DNA of 64,000 nt, taken from contig NZ_JAKNRW010000002.1 of assembly GCF_023072615.1 (NCBI RefSeq), forward strand, positions 186,001-250,000. The letters are read 5' to 3'. Every line of letters begins with the position of its first letter. Position 1 is the stretch's first letter. The notes under the pieces are model-generated. The model did not search any database. It saw only the letters and a program-made list of their open reading frames with translations, and was not told where the DNA came from. This document shows, in pieces, positions 56,868 to 64,000 of the stretch. This DNA is from Pseudomonas violetae. GTDB lineage: Bacteria > Pseudomonadota > Gammaproteobacteria > Pseudomonadales > Pseudomonadaceae. A program made the position numbers and the translations under genes.

Positions 56868-58865
56868 TCAAGATCCTGAAATCCGCCAGATCCCGAACGA
56901 TTGCTGAGCCGGGTCCAGGCGCATGAATTGGTATTTGCCGTACCAGGTCCAGCGGTGCCCGTTCATCAAGTCCTCACCCTGGGTGTGCGCGTCATCCGGC
57001 AGGCCCATTTCCCAAAGCGGCAGCTCGAAATTCGCTTCCTGGGCGTTATGCGGATCGAGGTTGACCGCCACCAGAATGAAGTTGCTGCCATCGGCGCTTC
57101 GCTTCCCGAAGTACAGGATGTTGTCGTTCCAGGCGTTGTAGATCTTCAATCCAAGGTGCGAGTGCAGCGCAGGGTTCTGGCGACGAATGCGATTAAGCTG
57201 GGCGATCTCGGCGATGATGTTGCCTGGCGCGTTGAAATCCCTCGGGCGGATTTCGTACTTTTCCGAGTTGAGGTATTCCTCCTTGCCCGGTACCGGCGCC
57301 GCTTCGCACAATTCAAAGCCCGAATACATGCCCCAAAGGCCCGACCCCATAGTGGCCAGTGCCGCACGTATCAGGAACCCGGCTCGCCCGGATTCATGCA
57401 GGAACGCAGGGTTGATATCCGGTGTATTGACGAAGAAATTCGGGCGATAACATTCCCGCCAAGGCGATTCGTTAAGCTGCGCCAGATAAGTCGAAAGCTC
57501 GTACTTGGTGTTGCGCCAGGTGAAATAGGTGTAGCTCTGGGAGTAGCCGACCTTGCCCAGGCGCGCCATCATCGCCGGCGTGGTGAAGGCTTCGGCGAGG
57601 AAGATCACTTCCGGATACAACGCACGAACGTCAGCGATCAGCCATTGCCAGAAAGGCAGGGGCTTGGTGTGCGGATTATCGACGCGGAAGATTTTCACGC
57701 CCTCCTCGACCCAGCCCACCACGATGTCGCGCAGTTCGACCCAGAGGCTCGGAATCGCATCGACCGCATAGAAGTCGACGTTGACGATGTCCTGGTATTT
57801 CTTCGGCGGGTTCTCGGCGTATTTGATCGTGCCGTCCGGACGCCAGTTGAACCAGCCAGGGTGCTGCTGCAGCCAGGGGTGGTCTTGGGAGCACTGGATC
57901 GCAAAGTCCAGGGCGATCTCCAGGCCGTGGTCGGCCGCCGCCGCTACCAGCCGACGGAAGTCCTCACGCGTCCCCAATTGCGAGTGAATGGCCTCATGGC
58001 CACCTTCGGCACTGCCAATGGCGTAAGGACTGCCCGGGTCATCAGGACCGGCCGTGAGGGAATTATTAGGGCCCTTGCGATGGCTGCGACCGATCGGATG
58101 GATCGGCGGAAAATACAGGACGTCGAAGCCCATGTCCTGGATCATCGGCAACCGCGAGTGCACGTCGTTAAAAGTGCCATGCCGGGCTGGATCGTCGGTG
58201 ATCGAACGGGGGAACAGTTCGTACCAACTGGCAAACTGCGCCAGTTCGCGCTCAACGTCTACCGGGAATTCCGGGCTCAGGCTGACGAACGCACGATGGT
58301 CGGCCTGCGCCATCAGATCGGCGCTACGTTGGTGCAGGAACAGTGCAACTTGCTCGGTTTCGAGCAGACCGGACAACTCATGGTGCAAAGCCGCCAACGC
58401 TTCGCTAAGCGGGCCTTCGGTACGCTCGGCGGCCTGCTGGACCTGAGTGCGGCCTTCCTGCAGTTCCAGGCTGACGGGTACCCGTGCGCTGTGCTTTTTT
58501 TCCAGCTCGTAACAGAAGCTGCCGAACTGATCGATCCAGGCTTCGACACAGAACACATATCGTCCCTGACGCTCGACGCGAAACTGTCCCTGAAAGCCGT
58601 TGTTGCCCAACTCGCCCATGACCGCGCTCTGCCAGGCCTCATCGCGCTCGGAGCGCCAGCGCACCCGCACCGCGAGCTTGTCGTGGCCGTCGGCAAAGAC
58701 CTTGCTAGTTACAACCACCTCCTGACCCACCACGGCTTTGACAGCAAACTGCCCACAATCGAGGATCGGCATGGTGTCTTCAATCGCGATTCGCGGCAGC
58801 AGCAGTGCCTGCGACAACGGTATATGAGGGTTGTAGCTCAACTCTGTAGGCTTTTCAGTCGTCAT
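56868..58865 (-). CDS. glgE: Alpha-1,4-glucan:maltose-1-phosphate maltosyltransferase GlgE
   Basis: A 665-residue GH13_3 enzyme. The N-terminal domain (about 1-190) precedes the barrel with YFPPIHPIGRSHRKGPNNS, FAIQCSQDHPW, KIFRVDNPHTKPLPFW (nucleophile Asp) and VIFLAEAFTTPAMMA (acid/base Glu). It transfers maltose from maltose-1-phosphate to alpha-glucan ends. It is first in the reverse cluster glgE-treS-glgB, supplying linear glucan that GlgB branches. Start 58865 has AGGAGAG upstream. Confidence 0.93.
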   Translation of the reverse strand: MTTEKPTELSYNPHIPLSQALLLPRIAIEDTMPILDCGQFAVKAVVGQEVVVTSKVFADGHDKLAVRVRWRSERDEAWQSAVMGELGNNGFQGQFRVERQGRYVFCVEAWIDQFGSFCYELEKKHSARVPVSLELQEGRTQVQQAAERTEGPLSEALAALHHELSGLLETEQVALFLHQRSADLMAQADHRAFVSLSPEFPVDVERELAQFASWYELFPRSITDDPARHGTFNDVHSRLPMIQDMGFDVLYFPPIHPIGRSHRKGPNNSLTAGPDDPGSPYAIGSAEGGHEAIHSQLGTREDFRRLVAAAADHGLEIALDFAIQCSQDHPWLQQHPGWFNWRPDGTIKYAENPPKKYQDIVNVDFYAVDAIPSLWVELRDIVVGWVEEGVKIFRVDNPHTKPLPFWQWLIADVRALYPEVIFLAEAFTTPAMMARLGKVGYSQSYTYFTWRNTKYELSTYLAQLNESPWRECYRPNFFVNTPDINPAFLHESGRAGFLIRAALATMGSGLWGMYSGFELCEAAPVPGKEEYLNSEKYEIRPRDFNAPGNIIAEIAQLNRIRRQNPALHSHLGLKIYNAWNDNILYFGKRSADGSNFILVAVNLDPHNAQEANFELPLWEMGLPDDAHTQGEDLMNGHRWTWYGKYQFMRLDPAQQSFGIWRISGS

Positions 58866-59079
58866 CGAGCATCTCTCCTTTACGCCCCATGGACGCTCTT
58901 GTACTGGGTCGACATTCGCAAAGCAGTCGGCCCCGGAATGAACTCACTTAGGTTCCGAGCGACCTGCGCGGCTAAAAGTTCACGCTGATTTGCCGGTTAA
59001 GTCGCGGGAATCATTTCAATGGCGCAAGGGTCAACAGACTTAAGCACGACTCAAGCCATGTGCCACTGGAGATGCAACG

Positions 59080-59238
59080 ATGACGATTCCCAACCCCGTT
59101 GAAACGCCAGATCCGAATATCGACAGCCCCGTTATCCCGCCAACCGATCCGCAGCCGGTGCCAGAGCAGGAGCCTCCTGGAACGGTCCCACCGCCACGGG
59201 AAGACCCGCCGACAACCTTGCCGCCCGTGGTCGTTTAA
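59080..59238 (+). CDS. Small proline-rich protein
   Basis: A 52-codon ORF with GGAG 8 nt before ATG. About 40% of its residues are Pro, with acidic residues interspersed (VETPDPNIDSPVIPPTDPQP, then EQEPPGTVPPP and DPPTTLPP), and it is predicted to be disordered. It has no hydrophobic segment. Similar short Pro/Asp/Glu-rich proteins occur in pseudomonads, but the function is unknown. Divergent from glgE, 214 bp away. Confidence 0.5.
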   Translation: MTIPNPVETPDPNIDSPVIPPTDPQPVPEQEPPGTVPPPREDPPTTLPPVVV

Positions 59239-59441
59239 GCAGTTGAGCGCAACACTGCGGTGGCGGGATCGTCGCTACCGCAAGGCCACTTCTGGAACAC
59301 GTCGACACACTCGAGCATTGCACGCACTATCGCTACTCAGCATAAAAAACTGTCATAAATGCCAGTTACGGCGATTGCGGCAAAGCTGGACACTATCGGG
59401 GAACCTGCCAACCACCGAACAAGTGTTCATGAGCCTACCCC

Positions 59442-60281
59442 ATGCCCAATAATCTAATCGTGTTTGTGCTAGCAACTTCTATTCTCGCCGGATGTTCATC
59501 CGAAGGGCCTTCGCCCGTCAACGCACTAAATGTAGCCAACGACTTAAACGCCCGCTATCTGGATAGTGCTGCAGGGTGCGCAAATGGCAGCGCCGCATTT
59601 CACTGCAATGGTGTGCTAGTCAGAGTGGCCGATACGCTAGTGGCTTCAGGAGGTGAAATCGAGCGAGATGCCGCAGCCTTTTCCTACCTTCGAGCTGATA
59701 CCGGTATCAAGACATTATATGCACGTGGTGCTGGCATCATTTTGAGTCCTTTGCCCGACCTTTCCACGGCTCCTATCAAAGTGCGCTGTTCGTTCCCCAC
59801 CAATGCGGCCACCGACTTTCGCGCAGACGGATGCGGCGAAACCTCCCGGGATTTGCCCGGTTATGAGCGAGAGTGGAGCCAGCATTGTGACGAACAGGGC
59901 ATTCACGACGAACAACAATGGCTTGCTCACTTCAACAAAGTGAAGCCGGCGTATTTCTACATGTGTGCCTTCCGGGAATCTACGGATCAATTTGCCCTGA
60001 GTATCGAGGTTCGCAAACTATTACCTGTTGATTACCGCAATCAGTGGAATGAGGTAGTCACCACTGCCTGGGCTGCGCAAGACATCAAAAGGATGCCTTT
60101 CCAAGCATTTTTCTATAACGCAATCAGCCTCCCCGGGAAAGAAGATGCACAGAAACTTCAAAGGGAATTCTATTCGTTGACCCAGACTCTCCTTCCGATA
60201 GTTCGCATCGATTTATCGGCTGCAGATCAGCGTGTTTTTTCTTACCATCCACAGGATCAAACCTATATTCCTGTCAAATAA
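59442..60281 (+). CDS. Halovibrin HvnC-like secreted lipoprotein
   Basis: A 279-residue protein with a signal peptide and lipobox LAGC (Cys18), so probably lipid-anchored. The mature part matches the pattern of Pseudomonas proteins annotated halovibrin HvnC: ARYLDSAAGCANG, CNGVLVR, FSYLRADTGI, GIILSPLP, then CSFPTNAATDFRADGCG, and later HFNKVKPAYFYMCAF. Halovibrins of Vibrio fischeri are ADP-ribosyltransferases, but I see no R-S-E motif here, so activity is unproven. Five or more conserved cysteines suggest disulfides. Its base composition is AT-richer than that of its neighbours, consistent with transfer. Confidence 0.6.
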   Translation: MPNNLIVFVLATSILAGCSSEGPSPVNALNVANDLNARYLDSAAGCANGSAAFHCNGVLVRVADTLVASGGEIERDAAAFSYLRADTGIKTLYARGAGIILSPLPDLSTAPIKVRCSFPTNAATDFRADGCGETSRDLPGYEREWSQHCDEQGIHDEQQWLAHFNKVKPAYFYMCAFRESTDQFALSIEVRKLLPVDYRNQWNEVVTTAWAAQDIKRMPFQAFFYNAISLPGKEDAQKLQREFYSLTQTLLPIVRIDLSAADQRVFSYHPQDQTYIPVK

Positions 60282-60310
60282 GAATGCGCGCTTCGATCAA
60301 CGCCTTTGCG

Positions 60311-60808
60311 TCACTCCTTGCGCTTGTCGAGGGTTTCAACAATCCTCGGCATGACGCTCAATATCGCCAACGCCAGCAGCGTACTGACCACCGCCGTTGC
60401 CTCACGGCCCAAACCGGCTGAAATTCCAATAGCCGCCGTCATCCACAAGCCGGCGGCGGTAGTCAGGCCCTTCACGTGACCTTCATCCCCTTCCTGGTTT
60501 TTCAGAATGGTTCCCGCGCCGAGAAAGCCGATGCCGGCGATGACTCCTTGCACGACACGGCTCATCGCATTGGCCTGAGAGCCGGACATTTGCGGTACCA
60601 GCACGAACAATGCCGCGCCCAGAGCAACCAGCATGTGCGTGCGCACTCCGGCGGCCTTGCCCTTGTGTTACCGCTCAAATCCTAATATGACCCCCAAAAT
60701 GGCCGCCATCAGGAGCCTCACAGTAATCTGTGTCAATTGTGCTGCATCGTCGATGTCGGCGAATTCCGCTTGCAGGGTTTCCCATACTTCATGCCACCAG
60801 GCTTTCAT
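60311..60808 (-). pseudogene. MgtC/SapB family membrane protein broken by an in-frame TAA
   Basis: The reverse frame from ATG 60808 (AAGGA upstream) to the stop at 60311 encodes an MgtC-family protein. It is interrupted by a single TAA at 60668-60670 (TTA on the plus strand). The codon falls directly after GFER, where the family has GFERE(x)KGKAAG; an intact Glu (GAA) would need only one base change. Downstream of the stop the frame resumes with HKGKAAGVRTHMLVALGAAL and ends with a normal family C-terminus. The full gene would be about 165 residues. A sequencing or assembly error at one base is the main alternative. Confidence 0.8.
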
Positions 60809-60929
60809 GCTGCTGTCCTTGTGATTGGCCTGGTAGATGGACCACGCCAACCATTAATCGGTTGCACCGAACGATGCTGAACGCCCATAGCCTAACGCTG
60901 CAGAACCCCGCAGAAATAAGGACTCCGCC

Positions 60930-61163
60930 ATGACCGTTCGCATCGAAAACCAGACGTGCTTCTTCACTACCGAGAACGGCGAAGAAATACGCCTGTGCCC
61001 TGACGTCACCGTGATCACCGATTCGGACAAAGCCATGTCTGCAGTCGAACTTGATGGCAAGCGCGTCTACATCACCGAAGCAGAAGCCGATGCTTTGACC
61101 GTAGCAGGAGCCGTCGATGGGCGTAAGCATTTGAAAGCCACCGACAGTGATTCGGTGATTTGA
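60930..61163 (+). CDS. DUF3203 small protein
   Basis: A 77-residue protein. It starts MTVRIENQTCFFTTENGEE and has AMSAVELDGKRVYITEAEADALTVAGAVDGR, the conserved core of Pseudomonas DUF3203 proteins. It is acidic, has no membrane segment, and is probably cytoplasmic. Function unknown. It lies alone, divergent from the broken mgtC gene. Confidence 0.83.
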   Translation: MTVRIENQTCFFTTENGEEIRLCPDVTVITDSDKAMSAVELDGKRVYITEAEADALTVAGAVDGRKHLKATDSDSVI

Positions 61164-61359
61164 CTGACTCTGATCAACAGGGCTGGCGGACAGGTGATGT
61201 ACGCCGGCCCGAGCCTTGTTCAACAGGTGCTTCAAGTTGTCGCAGACAGCGGGTCAAAGCCCATCTGATCCGCTTTTTATTGCATTAGCTGAGTCTGTTA
61301 TGCAAACAGATCGACGCTCATAGTGCTCTGGCCTGATGGAGGCTGATGAGCGAAAGACC

Positions 61360-62790
61360 ATGAGCGAAAGAATTCCCGTTCGAACCCTGCAAAGTGACCG
61401 GCCAGTCCAGACTTTTGAGCCTTCGCGTGCAAAGACGAAGACCAAGTCCAGTGACAACCTGATTCATACCCGCAGCTTCACCGGCCTGTTCCGCACATTG
61501 CGCATGAGCGGTGCCGGCTTTCTGTTCCTGCTGTTCTTCGGCACGGTATGGCTGAACTGGAGTGGTCGCCAGGCCGTGCTATGGGACCTGTCCGAAAGCA
61601 AATTCCACATCTTTGGTGCCACCTTCTGGCCGCAGGATTTCATCCTCCTCTCGGCGCTGCTGATCATCGCCGCGTTTGGACTGTTTGCTATCACCGTATT
61701 CGCCGGCCGCGTCTGGTGTGGCTACACCTGTCCGCAGAGCTCCTGGACATGGATATTCATGTGGTGCGAGAAGATCACCGAAGGCGAACGCAATCAGCGG
61801 ATCAAACTGCAAGCGGCTCCCTGGACCCTGAACAAGCTGCTGCGTCGCTCGGCCAAGCACACCCTATGGCTGGCGATCAGCCTGCTCACCGGTCTGACCT
61901 TCGTCGGTTACTTCACCCCGATCCGGCCCCTCGCCGAAGAACTGCTGACCCTGCAAATGGCCGGTGTCAGCCTGTTCTGGGTGCTTTTCTTTACCGGCGC
62001 CACTTACATCAATGCCGGCTGGTTGCGTGAAGCAGTGTGCATGCACATGTGCCCCTATGCGCGATTCCAGAGCGTGATGTTCGACAAGGATACCCTGACC
62101 ATCTCCTACGACGTCGCTCGCGGCGAAAACCGTGGCCCGCGCAAGCGTGACGTCGCCCCGGCCGCTGCTGGCCTGGGAGATTGCATCGACTGCCAGTTGT
62201 GCGTGCAGGTGTGCCCGACCGGCATCGACATCCGCGACGGCTTGCAGATGGAGTGCATTGGTTGCGCCGCCTGCATTGATGCCTGCGATTCGATCATGGA
62301 CAAGATGGGCTACGCCCGTGGATTGATCAGCTACACCTCCGAGCATGAACTGCAGGGTGGCAAGACCCACTTGTTAAGGCCACGACTGATCGGTTACACC
62401 GCCGTGCTGCTGGTGATGATCGGTGCCCTCGCCCTAGCCCTGGTGGAACGGCCAATGGTCTCGCTGGATGTCAGCAAGGACCGCGGGCTGTTCCGCGAAA
62501 ACAGCCTGGGCCAGATCGAAAACATCTACAGTTTGAAGGTCATCAATAAAACCCAGGAGCGCCAGGACTATCGCCTGACGCTGGTCGAGGCTGACAGTTT
62601 CCAGCTGCAAGGCAAGACCGAGTTGAGCCTGGCGCCAGGGGAAATCGTCGACGTCCCCGTGTCCGTAGCGATGACCACGGAGCGGCCGAGCAGCAGCTCG
62701 CAAAGCATTGTGTTCAAGATCGTCGATACCAATGAGCCCGAGGTCTACAGCGAGGCCAAGAGCCGGTTTGTTGCGCCGATGAACCGTTGA
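61360..62790 (+). CDS. ccoG: Cytochrome c oxidase accessory protein CcoG
   Basis: A 476-residue FixG/CcoG protein. It has about four hydrophobic helices at about 45-65, 80-105, 150-170 and 195-215, then two [4Fe-4S] ferredoxin motifs (CIDCQLCVQVCPTGID and CIGCAACIDACD), and a further span near 340. The C-terminal domain is the immunoglobulin-like FixG_C (RLTLVEADSFQLQGKTELSL). It reduces copper for insertion into the cbb3 oxidase. The start at MSERIPV (61360) fits relatives better than the ATG at 61336. No cco operon is in the window. Confidence 0.9.
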   Translation: MSERIPVRTLQSDRPVQTFEPSRAKTKTKSSDNLIHTRSFTGLFRTLRMSGAGFLFLLFFGTVWLNWSGRQAVLWDLSESKFHIFGATFWPQDFILLSALLIIAAFGLFAITVFAGRVWCGYTCPQSSWTWIFMWCEKITEGERNQRIKLQAAPWTLNKLLRRSAKHTLWLAISLLTGLTFVGYFTPIRPLAEELLTLQMAGVSLFWVLFFTGATYINAGWLREAVCMHMCPYARFQSVMFDKDTLTISYDVARGENRGPRKRDVAPAAAGLGDCIDCQLCVQVCPTGIDIRDGLQMECIGCAACIDACDSIMDKMGYARGLISYTSEHELQGGKTHLLRPRLIGYTAVLLVMIGALALALVERPMVSLDVSKDRGLFRENSLGQIENIYSLKVINKTQERQDYRLTLVEADSFQLQGKTELSLAPGEIVDVPVSVAMTTERPSSSSQSIVFKIVDTNEPEVYSEAKSRFVAPMNR

Positions 62791-62843
62791 TCCCTTAGAC
62801 TGCCATCGCGAGCAGACCCGCACCCACAAGGACACCACAATAC

Positions 62844-62869
62844 CTGTAGGAGCGGGCTTGCTCGCGAAG
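62844..62869. repeat. REP element between ccoG and the MocR-type gene
   Basis: CTGTAGGAGCGGGCTTGCTC followed by GCGAAG closely matches the Pseudomonas REP unit, and forms a stem around AGCGGGCTTGCTCGCG. Confidence 0.75.
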
Positions 62870-62910
62870 AAGCCCCCCCTGATTTAACTGAACCACCGAC
62901 CGGGTTTTAC

Positions 62911-64000
62911 ATGAAACGCTACGAAAAATTCGCCGATGACATCGCTGAACTGATCCGCTCCGGCGTCCTCGGCCCCGGTCAACGGGTACCGTCGGTGCGC
63001 TACGCCAGCCAGACATACGGCGTCAGCCCCTCCACAGTGTTCCAGGCCTACTACCTGCTGGAGCGGCGCGGCCTGATCCGCGCCAGACCGCGCTCCGGCT
63101 ACTTCGTCAACACCCACGCCCCGAGCCCGTTTTCCGAGCCGGTGATCAGCAGTCAGGTGAACGAATCGACCGAAGTCGACGTCAGCGAGTTGGTGTTTTC
63201 GGTGCTCGATTCGATCAAGGACCCGAACACCGTGCCTTTCGGCTCGGCTTTCCCCAGTCCCGCACTGTTCCCCCTGCAACGACTGTCACGCTCCCTGTCC
63301 AGCGCCACCAGGGACATGGATCCGCGCATGGTGGTCACCGACATGTCGCCCGGCAATCCACAACTGCGCCGGCAAATTGCCCTGCGTTATATGGTGGGCG
63401 GGCTGATGTTGCCAATGGAGGAGTTGCTGATTACCAACGGCGCCCTGGAGGCACTGAACCTGTGCCTGCAGGCCGTGACCGAACCAGGCGACCTGGTGGC
63501 CATCGAGGCGCCGGCCTTCTATGCGTGTCTGCAGATTCTCGAGCGGCTCAAGCTCAAGGCGGTGGAAATCCCCGTGCACCCACGCGAGGGCATTGACTTG
63601 GGCGTGCTCGCGCAGACCCTGGAGCGCCATCCGATCAAGGCCTGCTGGTGCATGACCAGCTTCCAGAATCCCATGGGGGCGACCATGCCCGAGGCGAAGA
63701 AACAGGAGCTGGTCGAATTGTTGCGTCGTCATCAGGTGCCGCTGATCGAGGACGACGTCTACGCCGAACTGTATTACGGGCAACAGGCCCCAAAACCAGC
63801 TAAAGCCTTCGATACCGAGGGCCTGGTGATGCATTGCGGCTCGTTCGCCAAGAGCCTGGCCCCGGGATACCGCATTGGCTGGGTAGCTGCCGGGCGTTTC
63901 GCGCAGAAGATCGAACGCCTGAAGCTGATGACCTCACTCTGTGCGTCGATGCCGGCCCAGGCGGCGATTGCCGACTACCTGCAACATGGAGGCTACGATC
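62911..64000 (+). CDS. MocR/GntR-family PLP-dependent regulator (cut by right edge)
   Basis: From ATG 62911 a fusion protein runs off the window. An N-terminal winged-helix GntR domain (YEKFADDIAELIRSGVLGPGQ, VSPSTVFQAYYLLERRGLIRARPRSGYFV, residues about 1-70) precedes an aminotransferase-like domain. That domain has GNPQLRRQIALRYM, ITNGALEALNLCLQ, IEAPAFYACLQILE and the PLP Lys region CGSFAKSLAPGYRIGW. MocR regulators act as transcription factors sensing PLP or amino-compound levels, usually not as aminotransferases. The C-terminus is unseen. No upstream Shine-Dalgarno is strong. Confidence 0.87.
   Translation, partial: MKRYEKFADDIAELIRSGVLGPGQRVPSVRYASQTYGVSPSTVFQAYYLLERRGLIRARPRSGYFVNTHAPSPFSEPVISSQVNESTEVDVSELVFSVLDSIKDPNTVPFGSAFPSPALFPLQRLSRSLSSATRDMDPRMVVTDMSPGNPQLRRQIALRYMVGGLMLPMEELLITNGALEALNLCLQAVTEPGDLVAIEAPAFYACLQILERLKLKAVEIPVHPREGIDLGVLAQTLERHPIKACWCMTSFQNPMGATMPEAKKQELVELLRRHQVPLIEDDVYAELYYGQQAPKPAKAFDTEGLVMHCGSFAKSLAPGYRIGWVAAGRFAQKIERLKLMTSLCASMPAQAAIADYLQHGGYD

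Noticed and set aside
56901..58988. 695-codon ORF opposite glgE
   Set aside because: A shadow of glgE, which has all GH13 motifs on the reverse strand; the antisense product is compositionally odd.
61164..61359. Anr/Fnr box upstream of ccoG
   Set aside because: A TTGAC...ATCAA pair exists but the spacer is 8 bp rather than 4, so it is not a credible site.

Overview
The window looks like chromosomal DNA of a fluorescens-group Pseudomonas. It has uniformly high-GC coding sequence with tightly packed genes, an H-NS-type MvaU protein, a Pseudomonas-type DUF3203 protein, a halovibrin HvnC-like lipoprotein, REP-type hairpins, and the combined trehalose/alpha-glucan gene set typical of the genus. 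No rRNA, tRNA, CRISPR array, prophage or intact insertion sequence was seen. About 45 intact protein genes are called, plus several broken ones.

Layout. 1-11 kb is a patchwork: a DUF4010/MgtC-like membrane protein cut by the left edge, a zinc alcohol dehydrogenase, a glycine-zipper protein, the 23S rRNA hydroxylase RlhA, then a scar holding three unrelated gene fragments (betaine/carnitine-type ABC binding protein, DgcA-like flavoenzyme, histidine kinase). MvaU, a ZIP metal transporter, a small protein gene interrupted by an in-frame TAA, a GT2 glycosyltransferase and an AI-2E-type exporter follow. 11-21 kb is a carboxylate-use module: a PAS histidine kinase and FixJ-like regulator divergent from an acyl-CoA ligase, YjcH, ActP, acyl-CoA dehydrogenase and OprD-type porin, with an 18-bp perfect palindrome between the two transcription units. 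21-27.5 kb is a short-chain polyhydroxyalkanoate module (PhaR, phasin, DUF3141 protein, AraC-type regulator, class I PhaC) without phaA or phaB. 27.5-31.3 kb carries housekeeping genes (PatB-like lyase, TauE-type permease, NudC, dienoyl-CoA isomerase-like protein).

31.9-58.9 kb is the alpha-glucan/trehalose region. A forward operon glgA-treZ-malQ-treY-DUF2934-glgX faces a reverse group glgE-treS(maltokinase fusion)-glgB. TreS-maltokinase and GlgE should build glucan from trehalose via maltose-1-phosphate, GlgB branches it, GlgX and MalQ remodel it, and TreY/TreZ convert it back to trehalose. Wedged between the two arms (42.7-51.2 kb) is a block of accessory genes: an acyl-CoA-dehydrogenase-like protein, two PIG-L deacetylase paralogues, a NodS-family methyltransferase, a YbhP-like phosphatase and two autotransporter barrels.

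59-64 kb holds a proline-rich small protein, the HvnC-like lipoprotein, an MgtC gene broken by a single in-frame stop, DUF3203, CcoG and the start of a MocR-type regulator.

The strongest leads are: a Nod-factor-like enzyme set (GT2, deacetylase, NodS-type methyltransferase) whose GT2 candidate lies 33 kb away; a second PIG-L protein whose catalytic Asp is replaced by Gly; a passenger-less autotransporter next to a repeat-rich full-length paralogue; a recurrent TTGCAGCGCA motif across the PHA module; and two genes each split by one in-frame TAA.
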